From Bog-473 sp963764305 (GTDB taxonomy: Bacteria > Actinomycetota > Acidimicrobiia > Acidimicrobiales > RAAP-2), in the NCBI GenBank assembly GCA_963764305.1, contig CAVXSD010000009.1, positions 1-64,000 of the forward strand: a DNA stretch of 64,000 bases. The letters run 5' to 3'. Position 1 is the first letter of the stretch; each line of letters opens with the position of its first letter. The notes under the pieces were generated by a model. That model had not been told where the DNA came from. It saw nothing but the letters and a program-made list of their open reading frames with translations, and did no database searches. A program made the position numbers and the translations under genes. Below, piece after piece: positions 55,743-64,000 of this stretch.

Positions 55743-56954
55743 ATGGCATCGGCATCGGAAGAGCTGTGGGTCCTCGGGATCCACATGACCAAGTTCGGCA
55801 AGCACCCGGACAAGGACATCGTCGACCTGGGGGCCGAGGCGGCGCGAGGCGCGCTGGCCGACGGTGGCGTGACCATGAAGGACATCGGCATCATCGGCGC
55901 CGGCAACCTGATGATGGCCATGGCGCCCACCGGGCAGATGATCCAGAAGCAGCTGGGCCAGACCGGGATCCCGGTCTTCAACGTGTCGAACGCCTGCGCC
56001 ACCGGCGCCACGGCGCTGCGGGTGGCCTGCATGGCGATCAAGGCGGGCGAGGTCGACATGGGCCTGGCCGTCGGCGTCGAGAAGCTGGCCGGCGCCGGCC
56101 TCCTGGCCGGAGGGAGTCGCGGGTCGGACTCCAACACGTACACGCCGCACGGTCGCTACGGCGCGGTGGCGCCGGTGGACGGCCGGGTCGGCACCGAGAC
56201 CATGCCGGGCGTCTTCGCCCAGATCGGCATGGAGTACGGGCACCGCTACGGCGGCACGAGTTTCGAGCTCTTCGCCAAGATCAGCGAGAAGAACCACTCC
56301 CACTCGACCCTGAACCCGCTGGCGGCCTACACCAAGAAGATGTCGCTGGACGAGATCATGAACGACGTCATGATCGCCTACCCCAACACGCGGCCCATGT
56401 GCTCGGCCAACTGCGACGGAGCGGCCGCGGCCGTGGTCGTCTCGGGGTCCAAGCTCAAGACGCTGTCGCTGGAACAGCAGAGGCGTGCGGTGAAGATCTC
56501 GGCCTCGATCCTCACCACCGACCCGTGGGAGGAGGCGTGCCAGGTCCTGCCCAACGTCAACGACCTGACCCGCAACGCGTCCGCCCAGGCCTACGAGCAG
56601 GCCGGCGTGGGGCCCGCAGACTTGAACCTTGTGGAGCTGCACGACTGCTTCGCCACGGCCGAGCTCGTGCACTACGACAACCTCGGGCTGTGCGAGCGCG
56701 GCGGTGCGGCCGACTTCTTCACGTCGGGTGCCACTTGGCGCGACGGGTCGACGCCGGTCAACGTCTCGGGCGGCCTGGAGTCCAAGGGCCACCCGATCGC
56801 CGCCACCGGGATCGCCAACGTCTGGGAGGTGGCTACTCACCTGCGCGGTGAGGCCGGTGATCGCCAGATCGAGGGCGCCAAGGTCGGGCTGACCCATGTC
56901 ATCGGGCTGGGCTCGGCCTGCGGTGTGCACATCTTGGAGAAGTCGGCGGCGTAG
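55743..56954 (+). CDS. Thiolase-family protein (SCP-x/acetyl-CoA acetyltransferase-like)
   Basis: A 403-residue thiolase with an intact nucleophile in VSNACATGATALRVA (Cys near residue 89), HDCFATAEL and GGLESKGHPIAATG (catalytic His) and a terminal VIGLGSACG Cys. It therefore looks catalytically competent, unlike the copy at 37424. Partner of the preceding DUF35 protein, probably in acyl-CoA or sterol side-chain metabolism. Confidence 0.9.
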   Translation: MASASEELWVLGIHMTKFGKHPDKDIVDLGAEAARGALADGGVTMKDIGIIGAGNLMMAMAPTGQMIQKQLGQTGIPVFNVSNACATGATALRVACMAIKAGEVDMGLAVGVEKLAGAGLLAGGSRGSDSNTYTPHGRYGAVAPVDGRVGTETMPGVFAQIGMEYGHRYGGTSFELFAKISEKNHSHSTLNPLAAYTKKMSLDEIMNDVMIAYPNTRPMCSANCDGAAAAVVVSGSKLKTLSLEQQRRAVKISASILTTDPWEEACQVLPNVNDLTRNASAQAYEQAGVGPADLNLVELHDCFATAELVHYDNLGLCERGGAADFFTSGATWRDGSTPVNVSGGLESKGHPIAATGIANVWEVATHLRGEAGDRQIEGAKVGLTHVIGLGSACGVHILEKSAA

Positions 56955-57087
56955 GCCGGGCGCGGGCCGGCCGCGGCGTGGCGCGGGCCGCGGCGTGGCG
57001 CGGGCCGCGGCGTGACGCGGGCCGCGGCGTGGCGCTGGGCCGGGCGCGGCGTGGGACCGGGCGCGGTGTGGGCTGGGCGCGGCGTTG
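56951..57087. repeat. 17-bp GC-rich minisatellite
   Basis: CCGCGGCGTGGCGCGGG is repeated about four times from 56971, then decays into related words to about 57087. It fills nearly the whole gap between the thiolase stop and the methyltransferase start. Confidence 0.85.
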
Positions 57088-57111
57088 GCTGGACGTAGGC
57101 GCAACTGCGTA

Positions 57112-57897
57112 ATGCGGTCACAGTCGCAGTCGCAGTCGCCGGTTTACGACACCATCGGGCAGGGCTATGTCGCTCACCGTCGAGCCGACCCGCGCTGGGA
57201 GGCCCTGATCAGTGAGCAACTCGGGGACGGAGGACGCGGTCGCGTCGTCGTGAACGTCGGTGCCGGCACCGGCAATTACGAGCCGGTGCATGGGGACGTC
57301 GTCGCAGTCGAGCCTTCGAGCGTCATGGTGGAGCAACGGCCCCCTGGCGCGGCGCCGGTTGTCCGGGCCAGCGGCGCGGCCCTCCCTTTCCCGTCCGGTT
57401 GTGCGGACGTGGCGATGGCCGTCCTCACCCTCCACCACTGGGACGACTGGGTGGTGGGGCTGGCCGAGCTCTGCCGGGTCGCGCCGCGGCGGGTGGTACT
57501 GACCATGGACTTCGAGCTGCACTCGCGCTTCTGGCTCCTCGAGGACTACGTGCCCGAAGTGGGCGAGACGACACGCGACCTAGGACCCAGCGCCGACGAG
57601 GTGGCGGAGGCCATCGGCGCCGGCACCCCGATTCCGCTGCTCGTCCCGCGGGACATGCAGGACGGCGTGCTGGGTGCCTACTGGTGCCGGCCGGAGGCGT
57701 ATCTCGACCCGGCCGTCCGTGCCAACTGCTCGGGGCTGGCACTGGCCGACGCCGCCGTCGTGTCCCGGGGGGTGGCCGCGCTCGAGGCGGACCTCTCCAG
57801 CGGCGAGTGGCACCGACGGCACGCCGGCCTGGCCGAGCTGCCCGCGTTAGACCTCGGATACCGGCTGGTCGTGGCTGACGTAAGTGACGGCCGCTGA
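57112..57897 (+). CDS. Class I SAM-dependent methyltransferase
   Basis: A 261-residue protein. VVVNVGAGTGNYEP is motif I, VVAVEPSSVMVEQ the ribose-binding acidic strand, and LTLHHWDDWVVGLAEL the Methyltransf_11-type post-motif. ATG at 57112 begins with a CAGTCG-repeat coding Ser-Gln, so the first residues may be variable. Substrate unknown. Confidence 0.8.
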   Translation: MRSQSQSQSPVYDTIGQGYVAHRRADPRWEALISEQLGDGGRGRVVVNVGAGTGNYEPVHGDVVAVEPSSVMVEQRPPGAAPVVRASGAALPFPSGCADVAMAVLTLHHWDDWVVGLAELCRVAPRRVVLTMDFELHSRFWLLEDYVPEVGETTRDLGPSADEVAEAIGAGTPIPLLVPRDMQDGVLGAYWCRPEAYLDPAVRANCSGLALADAAVVSRGVAALEADLSSGEWHRRHAGLAELPALDLGYRLVVADVSDGR

Positions 57898-58046
57898 GCT
57901 CGCTGATTCAGTACGTAGCGAAGTTGGCGCGCCGCGTGCGCCGTGTGGATCTGAGCCCGAGCGCGACGAAGCGCCGAGTGACTTCGTGTTTCGACTGCGC
58001 CGGGCCAAATCGACCGACGGTTGATCCCGGGCGGCCCGCCGCCCCG

Positions 58047-59218
58047 TCAGGCCGCCGTGGGCGGCGGGCGCTGGCGCTGGGCGCCTTTGCGCTCTTCTTG
58101 GTTGCGCAGCCGGTTGTGGAACCCACAGAGCAACCGGCCGTTCTCCTGGGTGGTCAGGCCACCTTCGGCCCAGGTCTCGATGTGGTCGCCCTGGCAGCTC
58201 TCAGCAGGCTCGTAGCAATAGGGGTGGGTGCACATGCGATCGCGCAGCTCGATGGCCCGGCGGGTCCCCCCGGTGAAGAGCCGGGCCCGCACGCTGACGT
58301 CGACCCGGTTGCCGAGGCTGAAGACGGCCCGCTCGAAGTAGGCCGAGTCCAGCCAAGGGGCTAGCGCGGCGGGAGGCAGGACCGTCCCGTTCTCGAGCTC
58401 ACAGATCCGGCCCTGGAGTGTCTCAAAGCCCACCAGGACACTGAAGAGCGGGGCGGGCCGGATGCCATCGGCCGGGGCGGTGGCGCTGCGGGTCGCCATC
58501 TCGACGAGGGCGTCGGCCCGGCGCTGGGCTGAGGTGCGTGCCAGCTCGTCGATCCGTGCCGTGCGCCCGAGGCGCTCTTTGGCCTCGGCGCAGTCGGCCT
58601 CGAAGAGGTCATGCTCGAGGCGGTTGAGCTCGCCCGCCACGATGGTGCCCGAGACGGGGTCGAGGGTCATCTGGCCCAGCCACATTCCGAGAAGCTCGCT
58701 TCGAGGAACACGTTGCGAGACGCCTTGCGCTCCTCGTCGGCGGCGTCGGCCCCGTCGGGGTCGGCCAGCTGCTTCCAATAGCTCAGGGCCCGGTAGAAGT
58801 CCTCGAAGCCCATCTGGGCGGCCTGGGCGACGAGCATCGCCTCGTCGCGGGCCATCGATGCCTCGGTGCGGTGGCGCCTCGCCGAGGCGATGGCCCGGGC
58901 CTGATCGACCCCGATGGCGCCCTCGCGCCAGGCCTCGGCGCACTCGGGCAGATGGCGCAGCGCCCGACCCAGGCGCACCCGGCGCTTGGCGGCACTGCGC
59001 GGGATCCGACAACGCGTGGCGATCCACGCCGGCGCCGTCTTGGCCCCCTCAGCCGCCCACTCCTCGCCCACCTCGAAGGCGGCTGACGCCTCCGTGACAA
59101 AGGACTCGAAACGAGAGAGCAACCGGTGCAGCTCGACGATGGACTCGCAGTTGCCGTAATTGGCGGCGTCGGAGGCCACAAGTGCTTCGAGCGCATCGGC
59201 GAAGTTCTCTAACTCCAT
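58047..59218 (-). CDS. DUF222/HNH endonuclease-domain protein, frameshifted
   Basis: From ATG 59218 a helical DUF222 domain reads cleanly to NVFLEASFSE and hits a stop. The family sequence resumes in another frame as GMWLGQMTLDPVSGTIV and ends with the HNH part (MCTHPYCYEP, CQGDHIETWAEGG, LLCGFHNR). One missing G in the run at 58687-58688 (CC on the plus strand) explains it. The family is multicopy in actinobacteria and suspected to be mobile or selfish. Confidence 0.8.
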
Positions 59219-59307
59219 AGGTCGATCGAAGCACGCGGCTGTCACACATTTGCGGGGCGAATTTCCGCGCGCACATCGTCCAGGGCGGCAACCGTTCTTT
59301 GGGGGGA

Positions 59308-59447
59308 CCGCTGCGGGGGACCGCTGCGGGGAGCCGCTGCGGGGTAGCCGCTGCGGGGAGCCGCTGCGCGGGTGCCGCTGCGGGGAGCCGCTGCGCGGGT
59401 GCCGCTGCGCGGGAGCCGCTGCGGGGAGCCGCTGCGCGGGTGCCGCC
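59308..59447. repeat. 13-14-bp GC-rich tandem array
   Basis: About ten copies of CCGCTGCGGGGAG or CCGCTGCGCGGGTG in irregular order, between the DUF222/HNH gene start and the amidohydrolase stop. It is bordered on the right by the palindrome CCGGAAC-C-GTTCCGG (59446-59460). Confidence 0.85.
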
Positions 59448-59465
59448 GGAACCGTTCCGGCAGTG

Positions 59466-60824
59466 CTATGCGCGGCCGGCCAGCAGCGGCACCGGCCGGG
59501 CCAGGCTCCAACTGAAGGTGTCCTCGATGTCGGCCAGCGCCAGCGGCTCGGCCAAGTCGGCGACGGTCGGTCCGACGCGGTCGGCCACGGACTGGAGCAG
59601 GTCGCCGTCGAAGCCCCAGAGGTCGACGGCGTTGGCACCGAGGATGCGGCGGAGGTCGTCCTCGGGCAGGCCGCCGAAGATGTAGCGGAGGGTCTCACGG
59701 TGCACAGGGGCGGCGCCCTCGAGGTGGGGGTAGTCGGCGCCCCACATGAGCTTGTCGATGCCGATCTCGTAGCGCATCTCGGCCTCGTAGCGCTTCATGA
59801 GCGAGCCGCCCATCCAGACGTGCTTCTCGAAGTAGTCCCGGGGACGCATCTCGAGGTAGGAGCGCACCGGGGCGCCGCCGTGGGTGTCGAAGAACGACTC
59901 CATGTCCCGGATGAGGGAGGGCAGCCACTGCACGCCGTTCTCGGTGACCACGACCTTGAGGCCGGGGTGGCGGTCGAACACGCCGCCGAAGATCATGAAC
60001 CACAGCGGCCGGCGGGTGAAGACGAACACCTCGTAGAGGCCGAGCATGCCCCCGTGCGCGGCGTCGTAGAGGAACTTGGTGTCGGTGGCCGAACCGGAGG
60101 CGCCGGTGTGCAGGTTGACGACCATGCCGTGCTCCTCGCACGCGCTCCAGAAGGGCTCGTAGTAGTCGTCGGCGTAGCCGGGCAGCTTCGAGGTCACCGA
60201 CATGGCGGGCAGCATGACGCCGCCGAAGATGCCGTTGTCGCGGGCCCAGGCGACCTCCTCGACGGCGCGGTCCATGTCGTGGAAATCGATCGGCATGCAG
60301 CCGGCGCGGCGGCCCGGGGCGGCGGCGCAGAAGTCGGCCAGCCAGCGCACGTAGCCGTGCAGCGCGGGCCACACGACCTCCAGCCCCTTGTCGGTCGTCG
60401 CGCCCAGGTACATGGCCGGCGAGAGCCCGCCGGCCAGGATCGGCCCGGGAAGGGTGACCTCTGCGTGGATCCCCTGCTCCTCGAGCACGGCGAGCCGGCG
60501 CCCGCCCCCGTCGCCCGGCACCACCCAGTCGGTGCCGTAGTGGGCCAGCCAGCCCTTGGCGGCCTCGATGTCGACGCCCATGCCGGCCAGGCGGCGGGCC
60601 GCAGTGGCCCGGACGGGATCCGACTCGTCCACCTCGCCCGGATCGAAGCCGCCGAACATGGAGATGGCGAGGTTCGACATGTCCCCGAAGGCGGCAACGG
60701 CCTCTCGGTGCGCCGGGTCCACGTAGGACAGGAAGTGCTCGAGGCTGTCCGGTGAAGCGTGCGTGTCGGCCGACACCACCACGTAGTTGCGGCCCTCCGC
60801 GGCCGTGGCCGCTTCATCACCCAT
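59466..60824 (-). CDS. Amidohydrolase (ACMSD/2-pyrone-like, PF04909 type)
   Basis: A 452-residue TIM-barrel metal hydrolase. SADTHASP stands for the usual D-x-H at strand 1, VVNLHTGASG gives the later His, and WGADYPHLEGAAP the conserved Asp near the end. Such amidohydrolase-2 proteins take part in aromatic or steroid-like catabolism. ATG at 60824, with GGGAGGGCG just upstream. The substrate is unknown. Confidence 0.85.
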   Translation of the reverse strand: MGDEAATAAEGRNYVVVSADTHASPDSLEHFLSYVDPAHREAVAAFGDMSNLAISMFGGFDPGEVDESDPVRATAARRLAGMGVDIEAAKGWLAHYGTDWVVPGDGGGRRLAVLEEQGIHAEVTLPGPILAGGLSPAMYLGATTDKGLEVVWPALHGYVRWLADFCAAAPGRRAGCMPIDFHDMDRAVEEVAWARDNGIFGGVMLPAMSVTSKLPGYADDYYEPFWSACEEHGMVVNLHTGASGSATDTKFLYDAAHGGMLGLYEVFVFTRRPLWFMIFGGVFDRHPGLKVVVTENGVQWLPSLIRDMESFFDTHGGAPVRSYLEMRPRDYFEKHVWMGGSLMKRYEAEMRYEIGIDKLMWGADYPHLEGAAPVHRETLRYIFGGLPEDDLRRILGANAVDLWGFDGDLLQSVADRVGPTVADLAEPLALADIEDTFSWSLARPVPLLAGRA

Positions 60825-60957
60825 GCAACGCCCTCCCTGGACACTGGCACCGGACAGAGGACGCCCGCCACGGACGTCCTGGTCAGTGCCCCGCACACTA
60901 CCGCCGGCGCCGTCTGTCGGGGGGCGGGACGCGCCGCCGGTAGTTTCTGCGGGCGGG

Positions 60958-61749
60958 ATGCACACCTCCTCCACCCTCGTCCTGGTCCTGGCGGTGTTCG
61001 CCGCCAGCCTGGTGGAGATGGTCGAGGCGCTGACCATCGTGGTGGCGGCCGGCGTGAGCCGGGGCTGGCGCTCTGCTCTGGAGGGCGCCGCGGTGGCGGC
61101 GCTCGTCCTCGGGGTCCTCGTCGTGGTCGTGGGCGTCCCGCTCATCCGCTACATCCCGCTCGACGCGCTGCGGGTGGTCGTGGGGGCCCTGTTGCTGGTG
61201 CTCGGCCTGTCGTGGTTGCGCAAGGCGATCTTGCGGGCGAGCGGCCACAAGGCACTGCACGACGAGGACAAGATCTACGCCGAGACCGTGGCCGAGCTCA
61301 GCGCCGAGGACCGATCGGTGACGGCCGCGCCGGATCGGGCGGCGGGGGCCAAAGGCCGCGACAGCGTCGGCTTTGCGGTGGCCTTCAAGGGCGTCTTCCT
61401 CGAGGGCACCGAGGTGGTGCTCATCGTCATCAGCCTCGGCGCCGCGCAGCATCGGCTCGGCCTGGCCGCGCTGGCGGCGGCTGCGGCGGCGGTTCTCGTG
61501 ACAGTCGTCGGCCTCCTCGTGGCACGCCAACTGAGCGAGGTGCCGGAGAACACGATCAAGACGCTGGTCGGCGTCATGCTGACCAGCTTCGGCGTCTTCT
61601 GGGTCGGTGAGGGGGCTGGGGTGCACTGGCCGGGCGAAGACCTGGCCATCCCCGTGCTGGTCGGGTTCTTCGTCGTGGTGTACTTCGCCTTCACCGTGTA
61701 CATGCGTACGAAGCTCCCGGCACCGGTCACCGAGAAGGCGACGCCGTGA
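60958..61749 (+). CDS. COG4280-like predicted membrane transporter
   Basis: A 263-residue protein with six or seven transmembrane helices in two related halves; the first carries SLVEMVEALTIVVAAG and the second KGVFLEGTEVVLIVISLG, each with acidic residues inside a helix, as in GDT1/UPF0016- or FTR1-like cation transporters. It resembles the uncharacterised COG4280 group. A cation role is inference from the embedded glutamates. Followed by a tiny membrane protein with GTGA overlap. Confidence 0.65.
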   Translation: MHTSSTLVLVLAVFAASLVEMVEALTIVVAAGVSRGWRSALEGAAVAALVLGVLVVVVGVPLIRYIPLDALRVVVGALLLVLGLSWLRKAILRASGHKALHDEDKIYAETVAELSAEDRSVTAAPDRAAGAKGRDSVGFAVAFKGVFLEGTEVVLIVISLGAAQHRLGLAALAAAAAAVLVTVVGLLVARQLSEVPENTIKTLVGVMLTSFGVFWVGEGAGVHWPGEDLAIPVLVGFFVVVYFAFTVYMRTKLPAPVTEKATP

Positions 61750-61967
61750 CGATCTTGTGGCGGGCGGTCCGGGCCTTCGGCCACTTCTGGTGGGACTTCC
61801 TCGTCGGTGACACGCCCGAGCTGGCGGTGGCGACCGGTGCCATCGTGGGGCTGGCCTTCCTGCTGGCGGGTCCCCGGCTGGTGGGCGCGATCCTGCTGCC
61901 GCTGGTGGCGGCCGCGTTCCTCTTCGTCAGCACATATCGAGGACGGAGGCGGGCGCCCCCGGCCTGA
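61746..61967 (+). CDS. Small two-helix membrane protein
   Basis: A 73-residue protein: amphipathic WRAVRAFGHFWWDFLVGDTPE start, two transmembrane helices and a basic tail. The GTG start overlaps the stop of the COG4280-like gene by 4 bases, so it is very probably a subunit or accessory of that membrane protein. No named family recognised. Confidence 0.65.
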   Translation: MTILWRAVRAFGHFWWDFLVGDTPELAVATGAIVGLAFLLAGPRLVGAILLPLVAAAFLFVSTYRGRRRAPPA

Positions 61968-62035
61968 CCGCGCGAGCGGCCGGCGCCGGCGCGGCGAGGC
62001 AGGGCGGCGCGCCGGCGCTCGGTATCGTCGGCGTC

Positions 62036-62962
62036 GTGCGGCCATTCCGCTTCGGTTTCCAGTCCACGGCGACGGCGCCGCAAGTGGTTCTCCGCGACGC
62101 TCGTGCCGCGGAGGACGCCGGCTTCGACGTCTTCCAGGTCGGCGACCACGTCGGGGCCGAGCCGTCCGCCCTCGTCTGCCTGGCCGCGGCTGCCGTGACC
62201 ACTGAGCGGATCCGCCTCGGCACCCTGGTGCTCAACAACGACCTGCACCACCCGGTGTCGCTGGCCCAGGAGGTGGCGACGATCGACCACCTGAGCGGCG
62301 GCAGGATGGAGGTGGGCCTCGGGGCCGGGCACAGCTTCACGGAGTACGCCGCCATGGGTCAGCCGTTCGACCCGCCCGCAGCCCGCAAGGCGCGCCTGGC
62401 CGAGTCGGTCGAGATCCTCCGCGCCTTGCTCGACCGTGGTCCGGTGTCCTACCGCGGGGCCCACTACCGGCTCGACGAAGCGGTCGCCCTTGCGCCCCGG
62501 CAGGAGCACGTGCCCTTGCTCGTCGGCGTGAACGGTAAGACCGCGCTGGCCCACGCGGTCCGCCACGCTGACATCGTCGCTCCCACCATGCTGGGTCGGA
62601 CCCGGAAGGACGGGCAGCACCACGACGTGCGCTGGGAAGCATCCCGTCTCGATGCCACCATCGAGTGGATGCGGGGAGAGGCAGGAGAGCGCTGGGACGG
62701 CATCGAGCTGCACGCGCTCGTCCAGGCGGTCGCGATCACGGACGACCGCGAAGGGGACACCTCCGAGATCGCCGGGCGAATCGGGATGGACCTGTCCGAC
62801 GCGCTGTCCACCCCGTTCCTGTGCGTCGGGACCCACGCGGAGATTGCGCAACACCTGCGGGCGTGTCGGGAGCGCTGGGGGTTCAGCTACTACAGCGTGC
62901 GCGACATCGACGCGTTCGGCCCCGTCCTCGCCCGCCTGCGCGCCGACGACGGCACCCGCTGA
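62036..62962 (+). CDS. LLM-class (F420-dependent-like) oxidoreductase
   Basis: A 308-residue bacterial-luciferase-like barrel: RFGFQST at the start, AEDAGFDVFQVGDHVG, RIRLGTLVLNNDLHHPVSLAQEVATIDHLSGGRMEVGLGAG are classic actinobacterial F420-type blocks, close to the MSMEG_2516-like subgroup. GTG start. Stop TGA is the first element of the downstream tandem array. Substrate unknown. Confidence 0.85.
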   Translation: MRPFRFGFQSTATAPQVVLRDARAAEDAGFDVFQVGDHVGAEPSALVCLAAAAVTTERIRLGTLVLNNDLHHPVSLAQEVATIDHLSGGRMEVGLGAGHSFTEYAAMGQPFDPPAARKARLAESVEILRALLDRGPVSYRGAHYRLDEAVALAPRQEHVPLLVGVNGKTALAHAVRHADIVAPTMLGRTRKDGQHHDVRWEASRLDATIEWMRGEAGERWDGIELHALVQAVAITDDREGDTSEIAGRIGMDLSDALSTPFLCVGTHAEIAQHLRACRERWGFSYYSVRDIDAFGPVLARLRADDGTR

Positions 62963-63065
62963 GGTTCAGACGCGCTGAGGTTCAGACGGGCTGAGGTTCA
63001 GACGGGCTGAGGTTCAGACGGGCTGAGGTTCAGACGGGCTGAGGTTCAGACGGGCTGAGGTTCAG
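62959..63065. repeat. 16-bp tandem array between convergent stop codons
   Basis: CTGAGGTTCAGACGGG is repeated almost seven times. Each unit contains the mini-palindrome CTGA-GGT-TCAG, so every unit offers TGA on both strands. The first TGA ends the LLM gene and the last TCA is the stop (TGA) of the convergent YrhK-like gene. The 16-base period shifts frame each unit. Confidence 0.95.
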
Positions 63066-63982
63066 GTGATGGTGCCGATCGGGCTGGCGGGCTCCGAACC
63101 GGGCTCGGGCTCGGGACCTGAACCGGGCTCGGGCACGAGCTCGGGCTCGGCCTCCGGCGCCTGCAGCGTGCGCTCGGGAAGCAGCAGCACGGCACCGATC
63201 AGGAAGCAGATCGCACCGACGAAGGTGCCCAGGTTGGTCAATGCCAGGCTGAGGAGCTGGCCGCTCGACGTGACGTAGGAGGCCACCGCGGACACACCGA
63301 AGGCGATGGAGCCGACCAGGTTGAGGACGGTGATCCACCACGAGATGCTGTCCGGCCGCCAGGCGAACGGCCCGTGGCACTCCTCGACCCAGGCCAGCCA
63401 GCTGGAGACGAGGAAGCAGATGGACCCCAGCGCGTCGGGGCGCCACACCGGGTGGTGGCTCGACGACGCGCCCAGCCCCACGAGGAGGGCGCTCAGCGTG
63501 GTCCGGTTGAACCACAGCGTGCCGATCAACTGGATGCCCGCGGCCCACCAGTCGATCCGGTGGTGCCGGATCCGCAGGAGCGACCCAGCACCCTTGCGGT
63601 GCGGTTCAACGACGGCCGTCGGTGCGGACGCGACCTCCATGTACTGCAAAAAGGAGGCCGTCGTGAAGAAGATCGAGCCGATGAAGTAGGTGATGTTGTC
63701 GGGGGTGACCCCGACGGCGGTGGCGTAGGGCGGGAAGGAGCCCAGCGCGAAGCAGATCGACCCGATGGCGAACAGCACACCGATCCACCAGGCCATAGCG
63801 AGGGGTGCCCACCAGGTCGACCCGCCGGGCACCCGGCCGGCGTGCTTCCGGTGCCAGCGCGAATCCCACAAGAGGCGGGTGCCGTCGGGGCGGCGGAAGA
63901 CCTCCCGCGTCACGAAGGGACCGAAGCCGCGGCTGCCTACGCGCCACCAGCCCTCGGGAACCTCTACATACGCCACAGCCAT
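63062..63982 (-). CDS. YrhK-like multi-helix membrane protein
   Basis: A 306-residue protein with about eight hydrophobic helices in pairs. Repeated GSICFALGSF, GSIFFTTASFLQYMEV, GSICFLVSSWLAWVEE and GAICFLIGAVLLL segments match the YrhK unit, here present about four times. The C-terminal tail is a Glu-Pro-Gly-Ser repeat coded by a GC-rich tract. Its stop lies in the 16-bp array. Function unknown. Confidence 0.7.
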   Translation of the reverse strand: MAVAYVEVPEGWWRVGSRGFGPFVTREVFRRPDGTRLLWDSRWHRKHAGRVPGGSTWWAPLAMAWWIGVLFAIGSICFALGSFPPYATAVGVTPDNITYFIGSIFFTTASFLQYMEVASAPTAVVEPHRKGAGSLLRIRHHRIDWWAAGIQLIGTLWFNRTTLSALLVGLGASSSHHPVWRPDALGSICFLVSSWLAWVEECHGPFAWRPDSISWWITVLNLVGSIAFGVSAVASYVTSSGQLLSLALTNLGTFVGAICFLIGAVLLLPERTLQAPEAEPELVPEPGSGPEPEPGSEPASPIGTIT

Positions 63983-64000
63983 CGCGGGTCACGATACGTC

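Noticed and set aside
59308..59447. Possible CRISPR array
   Set aside because: Units are 13-14 bp with no unique spacers and no cas genes nearby; it is a minisatellite. The same applies to 24750-24816, 56951-57087 and 62959-63065.
59160..60755. Long plus-strand open frame opposite the amidohydrolase
   Set aside because: Antisense shadow that also runs through the tandem repeat; no family features.

Overview
The window is 64 kb of high-GC actinobacterial chromosome. The RepSA-type replication initiator, MurT/GatD lipid II amidation pair, F420-type LLM oxidoreductase, MMPL transporter, DUF222/HNH gene, carotenoid oxygenase and many acyl-CoA genes all point to Actinomycetota. The abundance of thiolase/DUF35 pairs would suit an Acidimicrobiia-like lineage, but that placement is a guess. 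Coding density is high, GTG starts and 1-4 base gene overlaps are common, and only one tRNA is visible.

Layout. (1) 1-7.0 kb: a run of stress or envelope genes (carboxymuconolactone decarboxylase-like, DUF1269, HdeD, DUF2252, ClC channel, Na+/H+ antiporter) that looks less GC-rich by eye. (2) 7.6-10.4 kb: a pSAM2-like rep gene and a tyrosine integrase whose 3' end runs antisense into tRNA-Val(CAC), the scar or core of an actinomycete integrative element. (3) 11.3-18.1 kb: a TetR regulator divergent from a four-gene overlapping operon of acyl-CoA reductase-HAD fusion, zinc alcohol dehydrogenase, LarA-like protein and PlsC-like acyltransferase, a candidate long-chain alcohol or neutral/ether lipid pathway. 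(4) 18-35 kb: housekeeping and metabolic genes, including MurT/GatD, a HAD-acyltransferase fusion, a LysR regulator, a Gfo/Idh oxidoreductase with a TldD/PmbA protease pair, a serine hydrolase, an APH-type kinase and a sulfotransferase. (5) 36.0-43.2 kb: an acyl-CoA catabolism operon (dehydrogenase, thiolase, DUF35, acyl-CoA ligase, SDR, diiron protein, YjbR). (6) 43-53.5 kb: envelope and signalling, with RDD, carotenoid oxygenase, CspA, CysQ, a PspC-sensor kinase/LuxR response-regulator pair divergent from PspC and DUF1707 genes, a cyclic-nucleotide-binding protein and an MMPL transporter. (7) 53.5-64 kb: a small secreted protein, aldo/keto reductase, a second DUF35/thiolase pair, methyltransferase, DUF222/HNH, amidohydrolase, a COG4280-like membrane pair, an F420-type oxidoreductase and a YrhK-like membrane protein.

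Two features cut across the window. First, at least nine genes (acyl-CoA reductase, PlsC, MBL hydrolase, YjbR, RDD, CspA, cyclic-nucleotide-binding protein, small secreted protein, HNH) carry single-base frame disruptions. In each case the continuation is intact and family-like in another frame. Insertions and deletions are about equal and several sit in short G/C runs or repeats, which looks more like residual indel error in the assembly than nine independent pseudogenes. Second, short GC-rich tandem arrays sit at gene ends. The clearest is a 16-bp array between two convergent stop codons, in which every unit is a small palindrome bearing TGA on both strands.
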